From Pseudomonas fluorescens (lineage in GTDB: Bacteria; Pseudomonadota; Gammaproteobacteria; Pseudomonadales; Pseudomonadaceae), in NCBI RefSeq assembly GCF_902497855.1, contig NZ_CABVHU010000028.1, positions 1 to 62,615 of the forward strand: a DNA stretch of 62,615 bases, given 5' to 3'. The translations under genes and the position numbers were made by a program. Under the pieces are notes generated by a model. The model saw only the letters and a program-made list of their open reading frames with translations. It was not told the origin of the DNA and did not search any database. Positions 16,351 to 25,247 of the stretch are shown one piece after another (position 1 is the first letter of the stretch; each line of letters starts with the position of its first letter).

Positions 16351-17358
16351 TTGTCCAATATCCGTGAAGTTGCCCGCCTGGCCGGCGTCTCGGTGGCGAC
16401 CGTGTCCAGGACACTGAAATCGCCCGAACGCGTGCTCCCCGAAACCCGGGACAAGGTCAATGCGGCGGTGGAACAGGCCGGCTACCGGCCGAACCTGATG
16501 GCCGTGCAATTTCGTTCGCGCCGGACCGGCAACCTGGTGATTCTGGTCCCGGCCATCGCCAACACCTTTTTCGCCCGGGTCATCAGCGGTGCCCAGCAGG
16601 CTGCCCAGGCGGCCGGGTACCGCCTGCTGCTGTGCGACACCCAGGGCCGCGAGGACGTCGAACGGGAATTCGCCGCCCTGGTGCACGCCCATCAGGCCGA
16701 CGGCGTGATCCAGTTGCGCGCCTACGACCCTTTCGAATCGCCCTCGCCCAACGGCGAGTCACCGCCCTTGGTCAACGCCTGCGAAGTGATTCAGGGCGGG
16801 CGCCACCCCACCATCAGCCTGGATAACCGAGCAGCCGCCAAGGCCATGACCGAACACCTGATCGGGCTGGGCCACCGCCGGATCGGGTTGGTCAAGGGAC
16901 CGAAAAGCAGCCCGCTGACCCGCGACCGGGTGGCCGGCTATCACGATGCGCTGAGCCAGGCCGGGATTGCCTGCGACCCGGCGCTGGTCTGCCACGGCGA
17001 CTTCACCTTGACCGCCGGTTTCGAGGGGGCGGGCGCGTTGCTGCAGCTGGCCGAGCGCCCTACTGCGCTGTTTTGCGAAAACGATGAAATGGCGATCGGC
17101 GCGTTGAAGCGCATCAAGCAACAGGGGCTGCGGGTGCCCGAGGATATTTCCCTGGTGGGGTTCGATGACATTCCCTTCGCCGCCTACTGCGACCCGCCGT
17201 TGACCACCATTGCCCAACCCGCCGAGGTCTTTGGGCAGAAGGCGGTCGAGATGCTGATCGCCCTCATCGAGAAAAAACCTATCCCGCAGCGACATGTGGT
17301 GCTGCCATTCGAATTGACCCTGCGCGACAGCACTGCCGTGCTCGACAGCGACGCTTGA
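16351..17358 (+). CDS. LacI-family transcriptional regulator
   Basis: DNA-binding repressor of 335 residues. The helix-turn-helix is at the N-terminus (NIREVARLAGVSVATVSRTL, residues 3-22), followed by the hinge region and a periplasmic-binding-protein-like effector domain (about 58-335). TTG at 16351 is preferred because CGAGG precedes it by 5-6 nt and the protein then begins MSNIREVARLAGV, the usual LacI layout. The in-frame TTG at 16327 would add eight odd residues. It is divergent from the MFS/TIM-barrel/oxidoreductase operon and probably represses it until the sugar or glycoside ligand is present. Confidence 0.92.
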   Translation: MSNIREVARLAGVSVATVSRTLKSPERVLPETRDKVNAAVEQAGYRPNLMAVQFRSRRTGNLVILVPAIANTFFARVISGAQQAAQAAGYRLLLCDTQGREDVEREFAALVHAHQADGVIQLRAYDPFESPSPNGESPPLVNACEVIQGGRHPTISLDNRAAAKAMTEHLIGLGHRRIGLVKGPKSSPLTRDRVAGYHDALSQAGIACDPALVCHGDFTLTAGFEGAGALLQLAERPTALFCENDEMAIGALKRIKQQGLRVPEDISLVGFDDIPFAAYCDPPLTTIAQPAEVFGQKAVEMLIALIEKKPIPQRHVVLPFELTLRDSTAVLDSDA

Positions 17359-17359
17359 T

Positions 17360-17818
17360 TCAGCCCTGTTTCAAATCCAGGCAATAGGTGTAGTAACCCG
17401 TATCGCGCACATACCCCAACGACTCATACAGGCGTTGCGCCCCGAGATTGTCCGTGGCCGTCTCCAGCACCAGGCCTTTGGCGCCGGTGAGCAACGCAAA
17501 GGTTCGGGCGGTGCTCATCAGCAAGGTCCCTACCCCGCGACCACGGGCCGCCGGGGTGGTGAACAGGTCGCTGAGCAGCCAGGTGCGGTGCGCGTCGATC
17601 GAGGAAAACGTCGGGTACAACTGGACAAACCCCAGCGCCTCACCCGTGTCGTCCTCGACGAAGAAAATCGCCGATTCGTCCCGGGCGATGCGCTCGTCGA
17701 TGAAGTTGCGCGACTGTGTGAGGTTGGATGGCTGGCCGTAGAAGCCGCGATAGGCGTCGAAGAGGCTGGCGATTTTGTCGAGGTGGGAGGGGTCGGCGCG
17801 CTGGGCCTGGAGTGGCAT
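17360..17818 (-). CDS. GNAT-family N-acetyltransferase
   Basis: Predicted acetyltransferase of 152 residues. The acetyl-CoA loop is ARGRGVGTLLM at about 91-101, preceded by LSDLFTTPA. A C-terminal AQRLYESLGYVRD completes the fold. The N-terminal part resembles the subgroup that acetylates amines or amino acids, but no substrate can be named. The gene converges on the LacI gene with a 1-bp gap between stops. Confidence 0.87.
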   Translation of the reverse strand: MPLQAQRADPSHLDKIASLFDAYRGFYGQPSNLTQSRNFIDERIARDESAIFFVEDDTGEALGFVQLYPTFSSIDAHRTWLLSDLFTTPAARGRGVGTLLMSTARTFALLTGAKGLVLETATDNLGAQRLYESLGYVRDTGYYTYCLDLKQG

Positions 17819-17894
17819 GTTGATCGTCTCCGAACGGATTGATTGATCAGCGGGAAAGGGAAATGTAGATCAAAAAATCACAGCGTGCGGGAGC

Positions 17895-18322
17895 TCGTAG
17901 GAGCAAGCTTGCTCCGCGCGGCGTTCCGACGATGGTCCGGAGAGCGATGCGTTCATTCAGGGCGAACGCGTTATCGTTGAAGTCCATCGCGAGCAGGCTC
18001 GCTCCCACAGGGATCTTGGTTGTTAGCATAATCCAGGGTAAACCGTAGAACCTTGTGGGAGCGAGCCTGCTCGCGATGGTCTGGAGAGCGACGCGTTCAT
18101 TCAGGGCGAATGCGTAATCGTTGAAGTCCATCGCGAGCAGGCTCGCTCCCACAGGGATCTTGGTTGTTAGCATAATCCAGGGCAAACCTCAGAACCTTGT
18201 GGGAGCGAGCTTGCTCCGGGCGGCGTTCCGAAGCCGGCCTGCGTAGCGGCCCCCAAATTCTGACAGCAGTGCCGTTTTTTGCGATTGCTGCGCAGTCGAG
18301 CGGGAGCAAGTTCCCTCGCCAC
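17895..18322. repeat. Cluster of REP elements with a 144-bp tandem duplication
   Basis: The gap of about 540 bp between the GNAT and porin genes has no gene. It holds alternating forward and inverted REPs of the GTGGGAGCGAGCCTGCTCGCGA type. The block CAGGGATCTTGGTTGTTAGCATAATCCAGGG occurs at 18008 and 18152, giving a 144-bp period, and the 60 bp around ATTCAGGGCGAA is also duplicated. The outermost copies, at about 17896 and 18299, are diverged. Confidence 0.85.
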
Positions 18323-18358
18323 AATTTGATCGCTCGACCCTGAATTGATGTTTAACGT

Positions 18359-19099
18359 TTAGAACGTCTTGCTGGCACTGGCGACCACCGTCGCCGTGCA
18401 CAGATCGTCGTAGCCATACCAACCCGCGCATTCGCTTTTCGACAGGTCGGTATCGATGTAGCTCAGCCCCCAGGTCACGCCCACGAAATCACGGCTCAGT
18501 TTGGCTTCCCACTCGTAATAAGCCTCGCGGCTATCACCGTTGGTGGTCCAGTAGGCCGGGTCTTTGACATCGCCGCGCCCCACGCGCACGTTCAGGCCCA
18601 GCTCGGCCGGCAAGGTGAACTGGTAGCTGAGGTAGGTGTAAAGGGTGTCCTGGTCTTCACCGAAGACGTTCGGCGTATCGTTCGAGTAGTTGGCGCCGAG
18701 CTTTACGCCATACACATCAAGAATGGCGTAGACCTCGCTCAGGTTGAATTGGCCTTCCTTGGGATAGTCGTACTTGATGTAGCCCAGGTCGAGACTGATG
18801 GCCTCGCTCGCCTGCCAGTAGTAACCGGCGTAGTACTCGAGTTCCTGCCGGGTCTTGAACTCGCCGCCGAAATCGACGTTCGACGTCCAGGCGCCCATGT
18901 ACAGGCCGCTGCTGTGCACCAGCGTGGCGCTGGCCTGTGCCGCCGGATCACCCAGGGTCTGCGAAATGCCACGGGTGCGGTAGTCGCTGAATACCCCCAG
19001 GCTCATGTCCAGGTTGAAGTCGTCATTGAGGGTCAGTGCGTGGGTGGTCAAGGGGGCCAATACCAGGCTGGCCAGGGCGAAGACTGAGCATGCGTTCAT
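18359..19099 (-). CDS. TorF-family putative outer-membrane porin
   Basis: Secreted beta-barrel protein of 246 residues. A signal peptide (about 1-21, ending THA) is followed by LSLGVFSDYRTRGISQT-like residues, characteristic of the TorF family (TIGR02001), and by alternating aromatic/polar strands to a C-terminal Phe, the usual outer-membrane insertion signal. The family is proposed to form diffusion pores, but the substrate is unknown. It lies 112 bp downstream of the amidohydrolase genes on the same strand, which suggests uptake of the compounds they hydrolyse. Confidence 0.82.
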   Translation of the reverse strand: MNACSVFALASLVLAPLTTHALTLNDDFNLDMSLGVFSDYRTRGISQTLGDPAAQASATLVHSSGLYMGAWTSNVDFGGEFKTRQELEYYAGYYWQASEAISLDLGYIKYDYPKEGQFNLSEVYAILDVYGVKLGANYSNDTPNVFGEDQDTLYTYLSYQFTLPAELGLNVRVGRGDVKDPAYWTTNGDSREAYYEWEAKLSRDFVGVTWGLSYIDTDLSKSECAGWYGYDDLCTATVVASASKTF

Positions 19100-19211
19100 A
19101 CGAATCTCTTATTGTTATGGAGGGTGCGGGGAATGTCGGGCATGGCGAGGCCGAGCCCCTCGCGGTAGGAGGAGCCGGTCATTTTTTCGGGTGCTGCGGC
19201 AGGGGAATGCG

Positions 19212-20954
19212 TCAGGACGCGGGCGCGTAAACCTCTTTGCCGGCGAAAAAGGTCTTCAGGACTTTGGTGTCGAACAGTTCGTCATCGCTGACCTTGAACA
19301 CATCGCGGTCGAGAATGATCAGGTCAGCCTGCTTGCCAGGTGCCAGCGAGCCGATCTGCCGCTCCAGGCGCAGGGCTTTGGCGGCATTCAAGGTGTAGGC
19401 GTAGAACATGCTCTGGCGATCGAGGCTTTCCTTGGCATTGAGCACACCCAGCGGCCCTTTGCGCGTGCTGGCCTGGGCGATGGCATTCCACGGGTTGGGG
19501 CTGGACACCGGCCAGTCACTGCCGCCGGCGATCACGGCGCCGGCGTTGTGCAGGGACCTGGCGGGGTATTGGTAACCGTAGGCAAACGCGCTGATGTAGG
19601 GTTTGACCAGTTCGACGGTGTAACTCTCGCCGGTGGCCCACAGCAGCTGCATGGAGGCGATCACGCCCAGTTGCTTGAAGCGCGCAAACTCTTTGGGATT
19701 GACCAGTTGCAAGTGGCTGATGCTATGGGCCACCGGGGTCGGGTTGAGTGTGCGTGCGTAGGCAATACCATCGAGTGACTCGCGAACCGCGCGGTCGCCG
19801 ACCGCATGGGTGTGCACGATCCAGTCGCGCTTCTCCGCCGCCACCACCAATTCACCGAAGTGCGCGGGGTCGATCAAGAGTTGACCGTCTTTCTGACTGT
19901 TGTTGAAGGGCACGATGACCGCTGCCGTCTGCCCTGGAAACTCGAGAACGCCGTCGGCGAAGACCTTGATTCCGGGAAAGCTCAGGTTGGGTACGCCCTC
20001 GAATTTTTTCATCACCTTGGCCAGCACTTCCAGGTCGGCCGGTCGGCTTTTCGGGTTGGCCAGCAACAGCGCGGCTACGTGGGCGTTGAGCTCACCCTTT
20101 TGCGCCAGTTCGCGGTACAGCGGCAGCACCCCGTAGCTCTGCTCGGTGGCCTGGAAATCGAACAGCGAATCGCCGCTGCCGGCATTGGCCGCCGCGTCCA
20201 TCCAGGCGGTGACGCCATATTGATTGTTGACCTTCACCGCCTCGCGGGCGGCTTTCAACATGATCTCGGCGCTGGGCGCCGGGATCTGGCTGCGGACCTG
20301 GTCCCAGCGCGACTCGGCAAAATAGCCGTTAGGGGTGAAATCCGCATCGTGCCCCACAAAGCTGCGATCCTGTTCCGACAGGCCTTTCACCAATGCCGCG
20401 TCGATCTTCAGGCGCTTGAGCATGGCGTCGTTGGCCCATCCGGTATGCCCGTCGATCCCGCTGAGGACCAGCGGTTGCTCCAACCAGCGCCCTTGATTGA
20501 AACGCTGGCCAAGCTCACGGCTTTTGTCCCAATAGGCCGAACTCACCCCGGCAATGCTGATCACATCACCGGCACGGGCAACGCCCGCCTGATCCTGCTC
20601 GATGATCCACTGTTCAAGCTCGGGCAACGGTTTGACTTCATCCAGCAGGTTGGCCCTCATGCTGTCGAAGGCCGCCACCACCGGGTGACTGTGGGTATCG
20701 ATCATGCCCGGCATCAGCACCTTGCCCGCCAGGTCGATACGTTGCGTGCGGGCATCGGCCAGGGCGTTGATCTGGGCATTGCTGCCCGCCTTGAGAATCT
20801 TGCCGTCTTGCACGGCTACCGCCTGCACCAGCCCCTGACCAGGTTCGGCGGTGAATACCTTGCCGTTGAACAACACCAGGTCAGCGGCGGCCATGGCCGG
20901 CACCGCGGAAAAAGCCAGGGCTGCGGCCAACAGGTTGGGAATGAATCGTTGCAT
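19212..20954 (-). CDS. Exported YtcJ-type amidohydrolase (amidohydrolase 3 family)
   Basis: Metal-dependent hydrolase of 580 residues. A Sec signal ends PAMA (about 1-22). The HxH metal motif is in GMIDTHSHP near 83-91, VHTHAVGDRAVRESLD supplies further histidines near 370, and GGSDWPV carries the catalytic Asp near 490. The family includes N-substituted formamide deformylase and other exo-amidases. It is 18 bp from a second amidohydrolase on the same strand with about the same domain order, so the two probably arose by duplication and may split related amides. The substrate is not evident. Confidence 0.85.
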   Translation of the reverse strand: MQRFIPNLLAAALAFSAVPAMAAADLVLFNGKVFTAEPGQGLVQAVAVQDGKILKAGSNAQINALADARTQRIDLAGKVLMPGMIDTHSHPVVAAFDSMRANLLDEVKPLPELEQWIIEQDQAGVARAGDVISIAGVSSAYWDKSRELGQRFNQGRWLEQPLVLSGIDGHTGWANDAMLKRLKIDAALVKGLSEQDRSFVGHDADFTPNGYFAESRWDQVRSQIPAPSAEIMLKAAREAVKVNNQYGVTAWMDAAANAGSGDSLFDFQATEQSYGVLPLYRELAQKGELNAHVAALLLANPKSRPADLEVLAKVMKKFEGVPNLSFPGIKVFADGVLEFPGQTAAVIVPFNNSQKDGQLLIDPAHFGELVVAAEKRDWIVHTHAVGDRAVRESLDGIAYARTLNPTPVAHSISHLQLVNPKEFARFKQLGVIASMQLLWATGESYTVELVKPYISAFAYGYQYPARSLHNAGAVIAGGSDWPVSSPNPWNAIAQASTRKGPLGVLNAKESLDRQSMFYAYTLNAAKALRLERQIGSLAPGKQADLIILDRDVFKVSDDELFDTKVLKTFFAGKEVYAPAS

Positions 20955-20972
20955 CGGAACACTCTCTTGTTT

Positions 20973-22841
20973 TTATTGGGCTGAACGGGAGGCTGAGGCC
21001 TGGGACAACACCTGCGGAGCCAGGCCAACGAACGGCGCCTTGGCCCACACGACCTTGCCGCCCACGATCGTCAGCAGCACTTCGTTTCGCGCCAACGCCT
21101 CTTCGGGAACCTGCATGAAGTTCTGGTCCAGGACGATCAGGTCGGCGAACTTGCCGACTTCGACCGAGCCGGCGACGGCGTCCAGTTTCAACTGCTCGGC
21201 AGCGTTCAGGGTGATGCTGCGCAGCACTTCGGCTCGGGACAGGGCCGGGTCGGCATTCAGCCGGCCTGCATACTGGGGGCCGTAGCTGTGCGGGTTCAGC
21301 GGATCGCCTGAGCGGGTGACACCGATCTTCAGCGCCAGGAGTTCGTCGAGAGGGTCGACCGGCCAGTCGCTGCCATACGCCACACGGCCGCCGGCACGGG
21401 CGATGCTGCCGGAGGGTTCCATGCGGGCAAACCGCGCAGTTCCCAGGTGCTCGTTGGTGCCGTCGACCGTAGAGGGCGCCTGCTGGGCCCACTGGAAGGA
21501 CATGTTGGCGGTCACGTCGAGCGCCTTGAAGCGTGGATAGTCGGCGGGGTCTACCGATTCGGCATGAGTGATCGCCGGGCGGAAGCCATTGCCAGGCAAT
21601 TGCCGGCGCACGTATTCAATGCCATCCAGCGAATCTCGCACCGCCCGGTCTCCGGTGGCGTGAAGGTGCGGATCGAGCCCGGCCTGCACCGCTTGCAGCA
21701 GCAGCGGATTGAGCACTTGCGGCGGGAAGTAAAGCTCACCGGTGTTCTTGCCGGGGGTCCACTTCGGCGTCGTGTCGGTGCCGGCATTGCGCAGGTATGG
21801 CGCCAACATTGCACCGGTGTCGGCCGGCGCATTGATAATGCCGTCCATGAACAATTTGACGTGGCGCATGTTCACACCGGGCGCGGCCTTGGCTTCACCC
21901 TGATCGTAGGTGTCGGCCAATGCCTTGGCCTCGGCGATGGTTTTCACCGGGTCGGCAGCGGCGGCGGCAGGGTCCAGCTTGATCGCCAGCAAGGCCCGGG
22001 CAGTCAATTCGCCCGACCGCTGCAGCGCCGTGAACGCCTTGCCATTTTCCGGCCCGGACAAGGCATCGAAGAACGTGGTGATGCCTTGCTGGCGCATGGC
22101 GTCCAGCGCGGCGCGGGTCTGGTTGAGCTTCTCGGCATCGGTGGCGGGCGGCACCACGGCGGCCATGGCATCGGCAGCGCCGTCTTCGCAGATGCCGGTC
22201 GGGTTGCCGGCGCTGTCGCGCACGTACTTGCCGTCACCGGGATTGGCCGTGTGCCTGTTGATGCCAGCCACTTCCAGGCCGCGAGAGTTGGTCAGCACGG
22301 TATGGAAATCGGTGGAGCGGACCTGAATCGGGCGATCGGTCTTGAGCGCATCCAGCGTCGACTTGTCCGGGTCGCCATCGAGCCCGGTCATGCCCATGCG
22401 ATCCCAACTGCCCACCTCGAGCCAGACGTCGGGCCCCTTGTCCTTGTCGGCATCCAGGCACGCCTGAATGGTTTCCTGAAAGACCTTGCGGGTCATCGTC
22501 TGGTATTTCAGGTCGCACAAGGTCATGGCCCTGCCGCCATCCCCCGGATGCATGTGCGCATCGATGAAGCCCGGCATCAACATGCGCCCCGCCAGATCGA
22601 TCAGCTGTGTCTGCTGGCCGATGTACGGGCTGACCCCGTCATCGCTACCGACATAGACGATCTTGCCGTTGGCTACGGCGATCGCCTGCTGCACGGAATT
22701 GTGGCCATCGACGGTGTAGACATAACCGTTGCGCAGCACCATGTCGGCGCCGGTCGAACCCTGGGTCTGACACCCCACCAGCGCCAGGCCGGAAACGGCC
22801 GTGGTCGCGGCAACGGCGATAAATAACCTGGAAAATTTCAA
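20973..22841 (-). CDS. Exported lipoprotein amidohydrolase (amidohydrolase 3 family)
   Basis: Protein of about 622 residues, a paralogue of the downstream enzyme. The N-terminus (FIAVAATTAVSGLALVGC) carries a lipobox, so the enzyme is probably anchored to a membrane facing the periplasm. Motifs are GFIDAHMHPGDGG (HxH), HLHATGDRAVRDSLD and YGSDWPVDP. TTG at 22841 is preferred because GAGGTGAGG lies just upstream and the signal peptide then starts properly; the longer frame from 22949 adds 36 residues that do not look like a signal. First of the amidohydrolase pair, 18 bp before the next. Confidence 0.8.
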   Translation of the reverse strand: MKFSRLFIAVAATTAVSGLALVGCQTQGSTGADMVLRNGYVYTVDGHNSVQQAIAVANGKIVYVGSDDGVSPYIGQQTQLIDLAGRMLMPGFIDAHMHPGDGGRAMTLCDLKYQTMTRKVFQETIQACLDADKDKGPDVWLEVGSWDRMGMTGLDGDPDKSTLDALKTDRPIQVRSTDFHTVLTNSRGLEVAGINRHTANPGDGKYVRDSAGNPTGICEDGAADAMAAVVPPATDAEKLNQTRAALDAMRQQGITTFFDALSGPENGKAFTALQRSGELTARALLAIKLDPAAAAADPVKTIAEAKALADTYDQGEAKAAPGVNMRHVKLFMDGIINAPADTGAMLAPYLRNAGTDTTPKWTPGKNTGELYFPPQVLNPLLLQAVQAGLDPHLHATGDRAVRDSLDGIEYVRRQLPGNGFRPAITHAESVDPADYPRFKALDVTANMSFQWAQQAPSTVDGTNEHLGTARFARMEPSGSIARAGGRVAYGSDWPVDPLDELLALKIGVTRSGDPLNPHSYGPQYAGRLNADPALSRAEVLRSITLNAAEQLKLDAVAGSVEVGKFADLIVLDQNFMQVPEEALARNEVLLTIVGGKVVWAKAPFVGLAPQVLSQASASRSAQ

Positions 22842-23000
22842 CTGCCTCACCTCTGTTCTTATAGTTTTGAAGTGGCCCGAACACGCTGCCGTGCAACCCC
22901 TGAATGCAAGGCATACCTTATAGAGGGCAGCACAAATCCGGACCTCCACAAATGAGGAGGGGTCAGGCGGTTTTCCGGTGAAAGATCGGCGGCGCCGGGG

Positions 23001-23987
23001 CTAGGCCCGACGCGGGGTCTGCGCGGGCGGGCTGGGCGAGCGCAAGGCAGAACCGAGTTCCACCTTGCTTTTGACGCCGAGCTGCAGGTAGCAGTTGCGC
23101 AGATAAGTGCGCACGGTGGCAGGGCTCAATGCCAGGATCCTGGCAATTTCCTTGTAGGAGTGACCGGCGGCGAACAGCATGGCGGCGGTCCGTTCCCGGG
23201 GTGCAAGCACCGCCCCGCGGGACAGCGTCTCCAGCGACAGAATCACATGCTCGGCATTGGGACTCAGTGTCAGTGCGCAGCGGCCCAGGCGCATCACGCA
23301 GGGTGCCTTGGGCAATTGCGCGATCACCTGGGAAGGCAGCATCGAGCCGCTCCAGCCGGGCAACTCATGTTCAATGGCGGCGCACAGCCTGGCCCCCACG
23401 TAGAGCAGGCTGCCATCCATGCGCGCAACGCCGAAGTCGGTTGCACCGTTGCCGGTGTCGAACCGGATCATGTCCTGGACCTGAAACCGCCACAGCTGGA
23501 GCAAGTGATCGCAGAAGGCCGAGAACAAGCCGGCTTCGCTGTCGTTGAACGCCGGAGCCTGAAGGCCACGGTAGAGGCAGACGAAAAACATCAAGCCGCT
23601 CTCGGGCAACTCGAACGTGATGCACATCAAGTGGTAGAGGTCATGGCGCCGGGCGAAGTCGTTCACGGCCTCGCAGGGGTCGGTGAACCCGCTGTCGCGC
23701 ACGACCTCGCCGGGCTGGCTCAGCGTGGCCTGGGAAAACCTGTCATTGACCGCTACCTTGTGCCATTCGATGGCAAACGACTCGGGCAGATTGATTCGCC
23801 CGTGCATCCAGCTTTGCGGGGGCGCACTGTCGTCGGACGTCGACATCTCGCCCCACCATGCCGACGCGAAGGGCACCAACCGGGCAAATGCCTGCAAACC
23901 ATCGGCAATGAATTGGGAGGCCCCGCGATCCCGGGCAAGGCGCCCCAGGTGCAGCACACACTGATTGAACGCGTTCAGCGTTGCCAT
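23001..23987 (-). CDS. LuxR-family transcriptional regulator
   Basis: Regulator of about 328 residues. The C-terminal helix-turn-helix (LAPRERTAAMLFAAGHSYKEIARILALSPATVRTYL) spans about 265-300 and is of the LuxR/FixJ type. The N-terminal 250 residues are not an obvious autoinducer or receiver domain. ATG 23987 gives a 13-nt overlap with the upstream desaturase gene; ATG 24023 is the alternative, and neither has a strong ribosome site. It lies between the desaturase and the amidohydrolase pair on the same strand, so it is a candidate regulator of both, perhaps sensing their substrate. Confidence 0.8.
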   Translation of the reverse strand: MATLNAFNQCVLHLGRLARDRGASQFIADGLQAFARLVPFASAWWGEMSTSDDSAPPQSWMHGRINLPESFAIEWHKVAVNDRFSQATLSQPGEVVRDSGFTDPCEAVNDFARRHDLYHLMCITFELPESGLMFFVCLYRGLQAPAFNDSEAGLFSAFCDHLLQLWRFQVQDMIRFDTGNGATDFGVARMDGSLLYVGARLCAAIEHELPGWSGSMLPSQVIAQLPKAPCVMRLGRCALTLSPNAEHVILSLETLSRGAVLAPRERTAAMLFAAGHSYKEIARILALSPATVRTYLRNCYLQLGVKSKVELGSALRSPSPPAQTPRRA

Positions 23988-25105
23988 CGACGTCCCGCCG
24001 CCGACCTCATCACCCGCCTCCATCGCTCTGTTCCCGTCTGCTGAATGGCCTGGAATGCGACCATGCCATGGCGCACCCATCGCGTCCAGCCGCCACCGCC
24101 GTTCTGCGGGCGTTTGGTCGGGCGGATATTGCGCGCGGTTTCGACGAAGGGGGTGACGATCAGGCTGTAGATTGTCAGGTAGCGCTGGTGATCCTGCTCG
24201 CCCGTGCCAAATCGAACGGGCTCGGGCTTCGAGGTGGTGACATAGAGCGTGCCGAACATCCAGTCCCAGATGGACAGGTTAACCCCGAAGTTCTTGTTCA
24301 GGTGCCGGGGCGCGTCACTGTGGTGGACCTGATGCTGGGCCGGGCTGTTCAGCACATGTTCGACCCTGGGCCCGAAGGACAACCAGACATGGCTGTGGCG
24401 CAGGTTGCCCGCCAGTCCATTGAGGATGAACACCAGATAGGTCACGCCGAACAAGGTATAGGCGCCGATCTGTCCGCCACAGGCGTACCAGAAAACCCCG
24501 GCATAGGCGCCGAGGCAGAAGGTGATGGCCATTTTTTCAATAATTTTTTCCACGAAATGCACCCGGCTGGCCGTCGCCGGGACCAGCACCGGCGCCGAGT
24601 GATGGACCTTGTGGAACGCCCACAGCCAGCGCGTATGAAAGGCCCGATGGCTCCAGTAATTGACGAAGTCCTTGAGCACGAACACGCCCAGTCCGTAGAG
24701 CAGGGAAAGCGCGAAGTGCTCTTGTACTTGCACCCGCGCGCCCCAGAGGTGGGTGAAAAAGGCGATGTAGTCCCCGGAGCGCAGGATGTACGGGTCCACC
24801 AGGCCAACGATGGGCAGCACCAGCGCGACTTTGAGAATGCCCCGCACCAGGTAGTAGCGGTAATCGAGCAACGCCGAGCGATGAAAATACACCCGGCTGC
24901 CGCCGATGAACTGCCAGAAAGAGTGCGCGTCGGTCAGCCCACGGTATTTCCTCAACCGGAACAGGCCGTAGGCGACGCTGTAAGCGGTGAACAGAAAGAC
25001 CAGACCGAAGCGGCCGTTGAGATCGAAAATGCCCAGGAACTGATCGGCGACAGGCTCGATCACCCACTTGATCAGGTAGTCATGGAGAAGCACCAGGACA
25101 TCCAC
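23975..25105 (-). CDS. Sterol desaturase/fatty-acid hydroxylase-family membrane protein
   Basis: Di-iron membrane oxygenase-like protein of 376 residues. Clustered histidines match the family: HRAFH, HKVHH, RHSHV and QHQVHH (roughly residues 155-250), with about four to six hydrophobic segments around them. Such enzymes hydroxylate or desaturate lipids. GTG at 25105 is chosen because GGAGG lies 9 nt upstream; ATG at 25135 would add ten residues but has no ribosome site. It overlaps the LuxR gene by 13 nt and may be co-transcribed with it. Substrate unknown. Confidence 0.82.
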   Translation of the reverse strand: MDVLVLLHDYLIKWVIEPVADQFLGIFDLNGRFGLVFLFTAYSVAYGLFRLRKYRGLTDAHSFWQFIGGSRVYFHRSALLDYRYYLVRGILKVALVLPIVGLVDPYILRSGDYIAFFTHLWGARVQVQEHFALSLLYGLGVFVLKDFVNYWSHRAFHTRWLWAFHKVHHSAPVLVPATASRVHFVEKIIEKMAITFCLGAYAGVFWYACGGQIGAYTLFGVTYLVFILNGLAGNLRHSHVWLSFGPRVEHVLNSPAQHQVHHSDAPRHLNKNFGVNLSIWDWMFGTLYVTTSKPEPVRFGTGEQDHQRYLTIYSLIVTPFVETARNIRPTKRPQNGGGGWTRWVRHGMVAFQAIQQTGTERWRRVMRSAAGRRWQR

Positions 25106-25247
25106 GAAAGCCGGCCTCCGTCGAAGGAAGGGCATTGCGCAACAAAGAGGGTTCGACAGGCAAGCTTTCAGTGTAGTCCCGCGCCAGGCTCCTACCCCCT
25201 CTTTACCCGTTACCCGACCGAACGACTCAACCGTCAGCGGGATCTGG

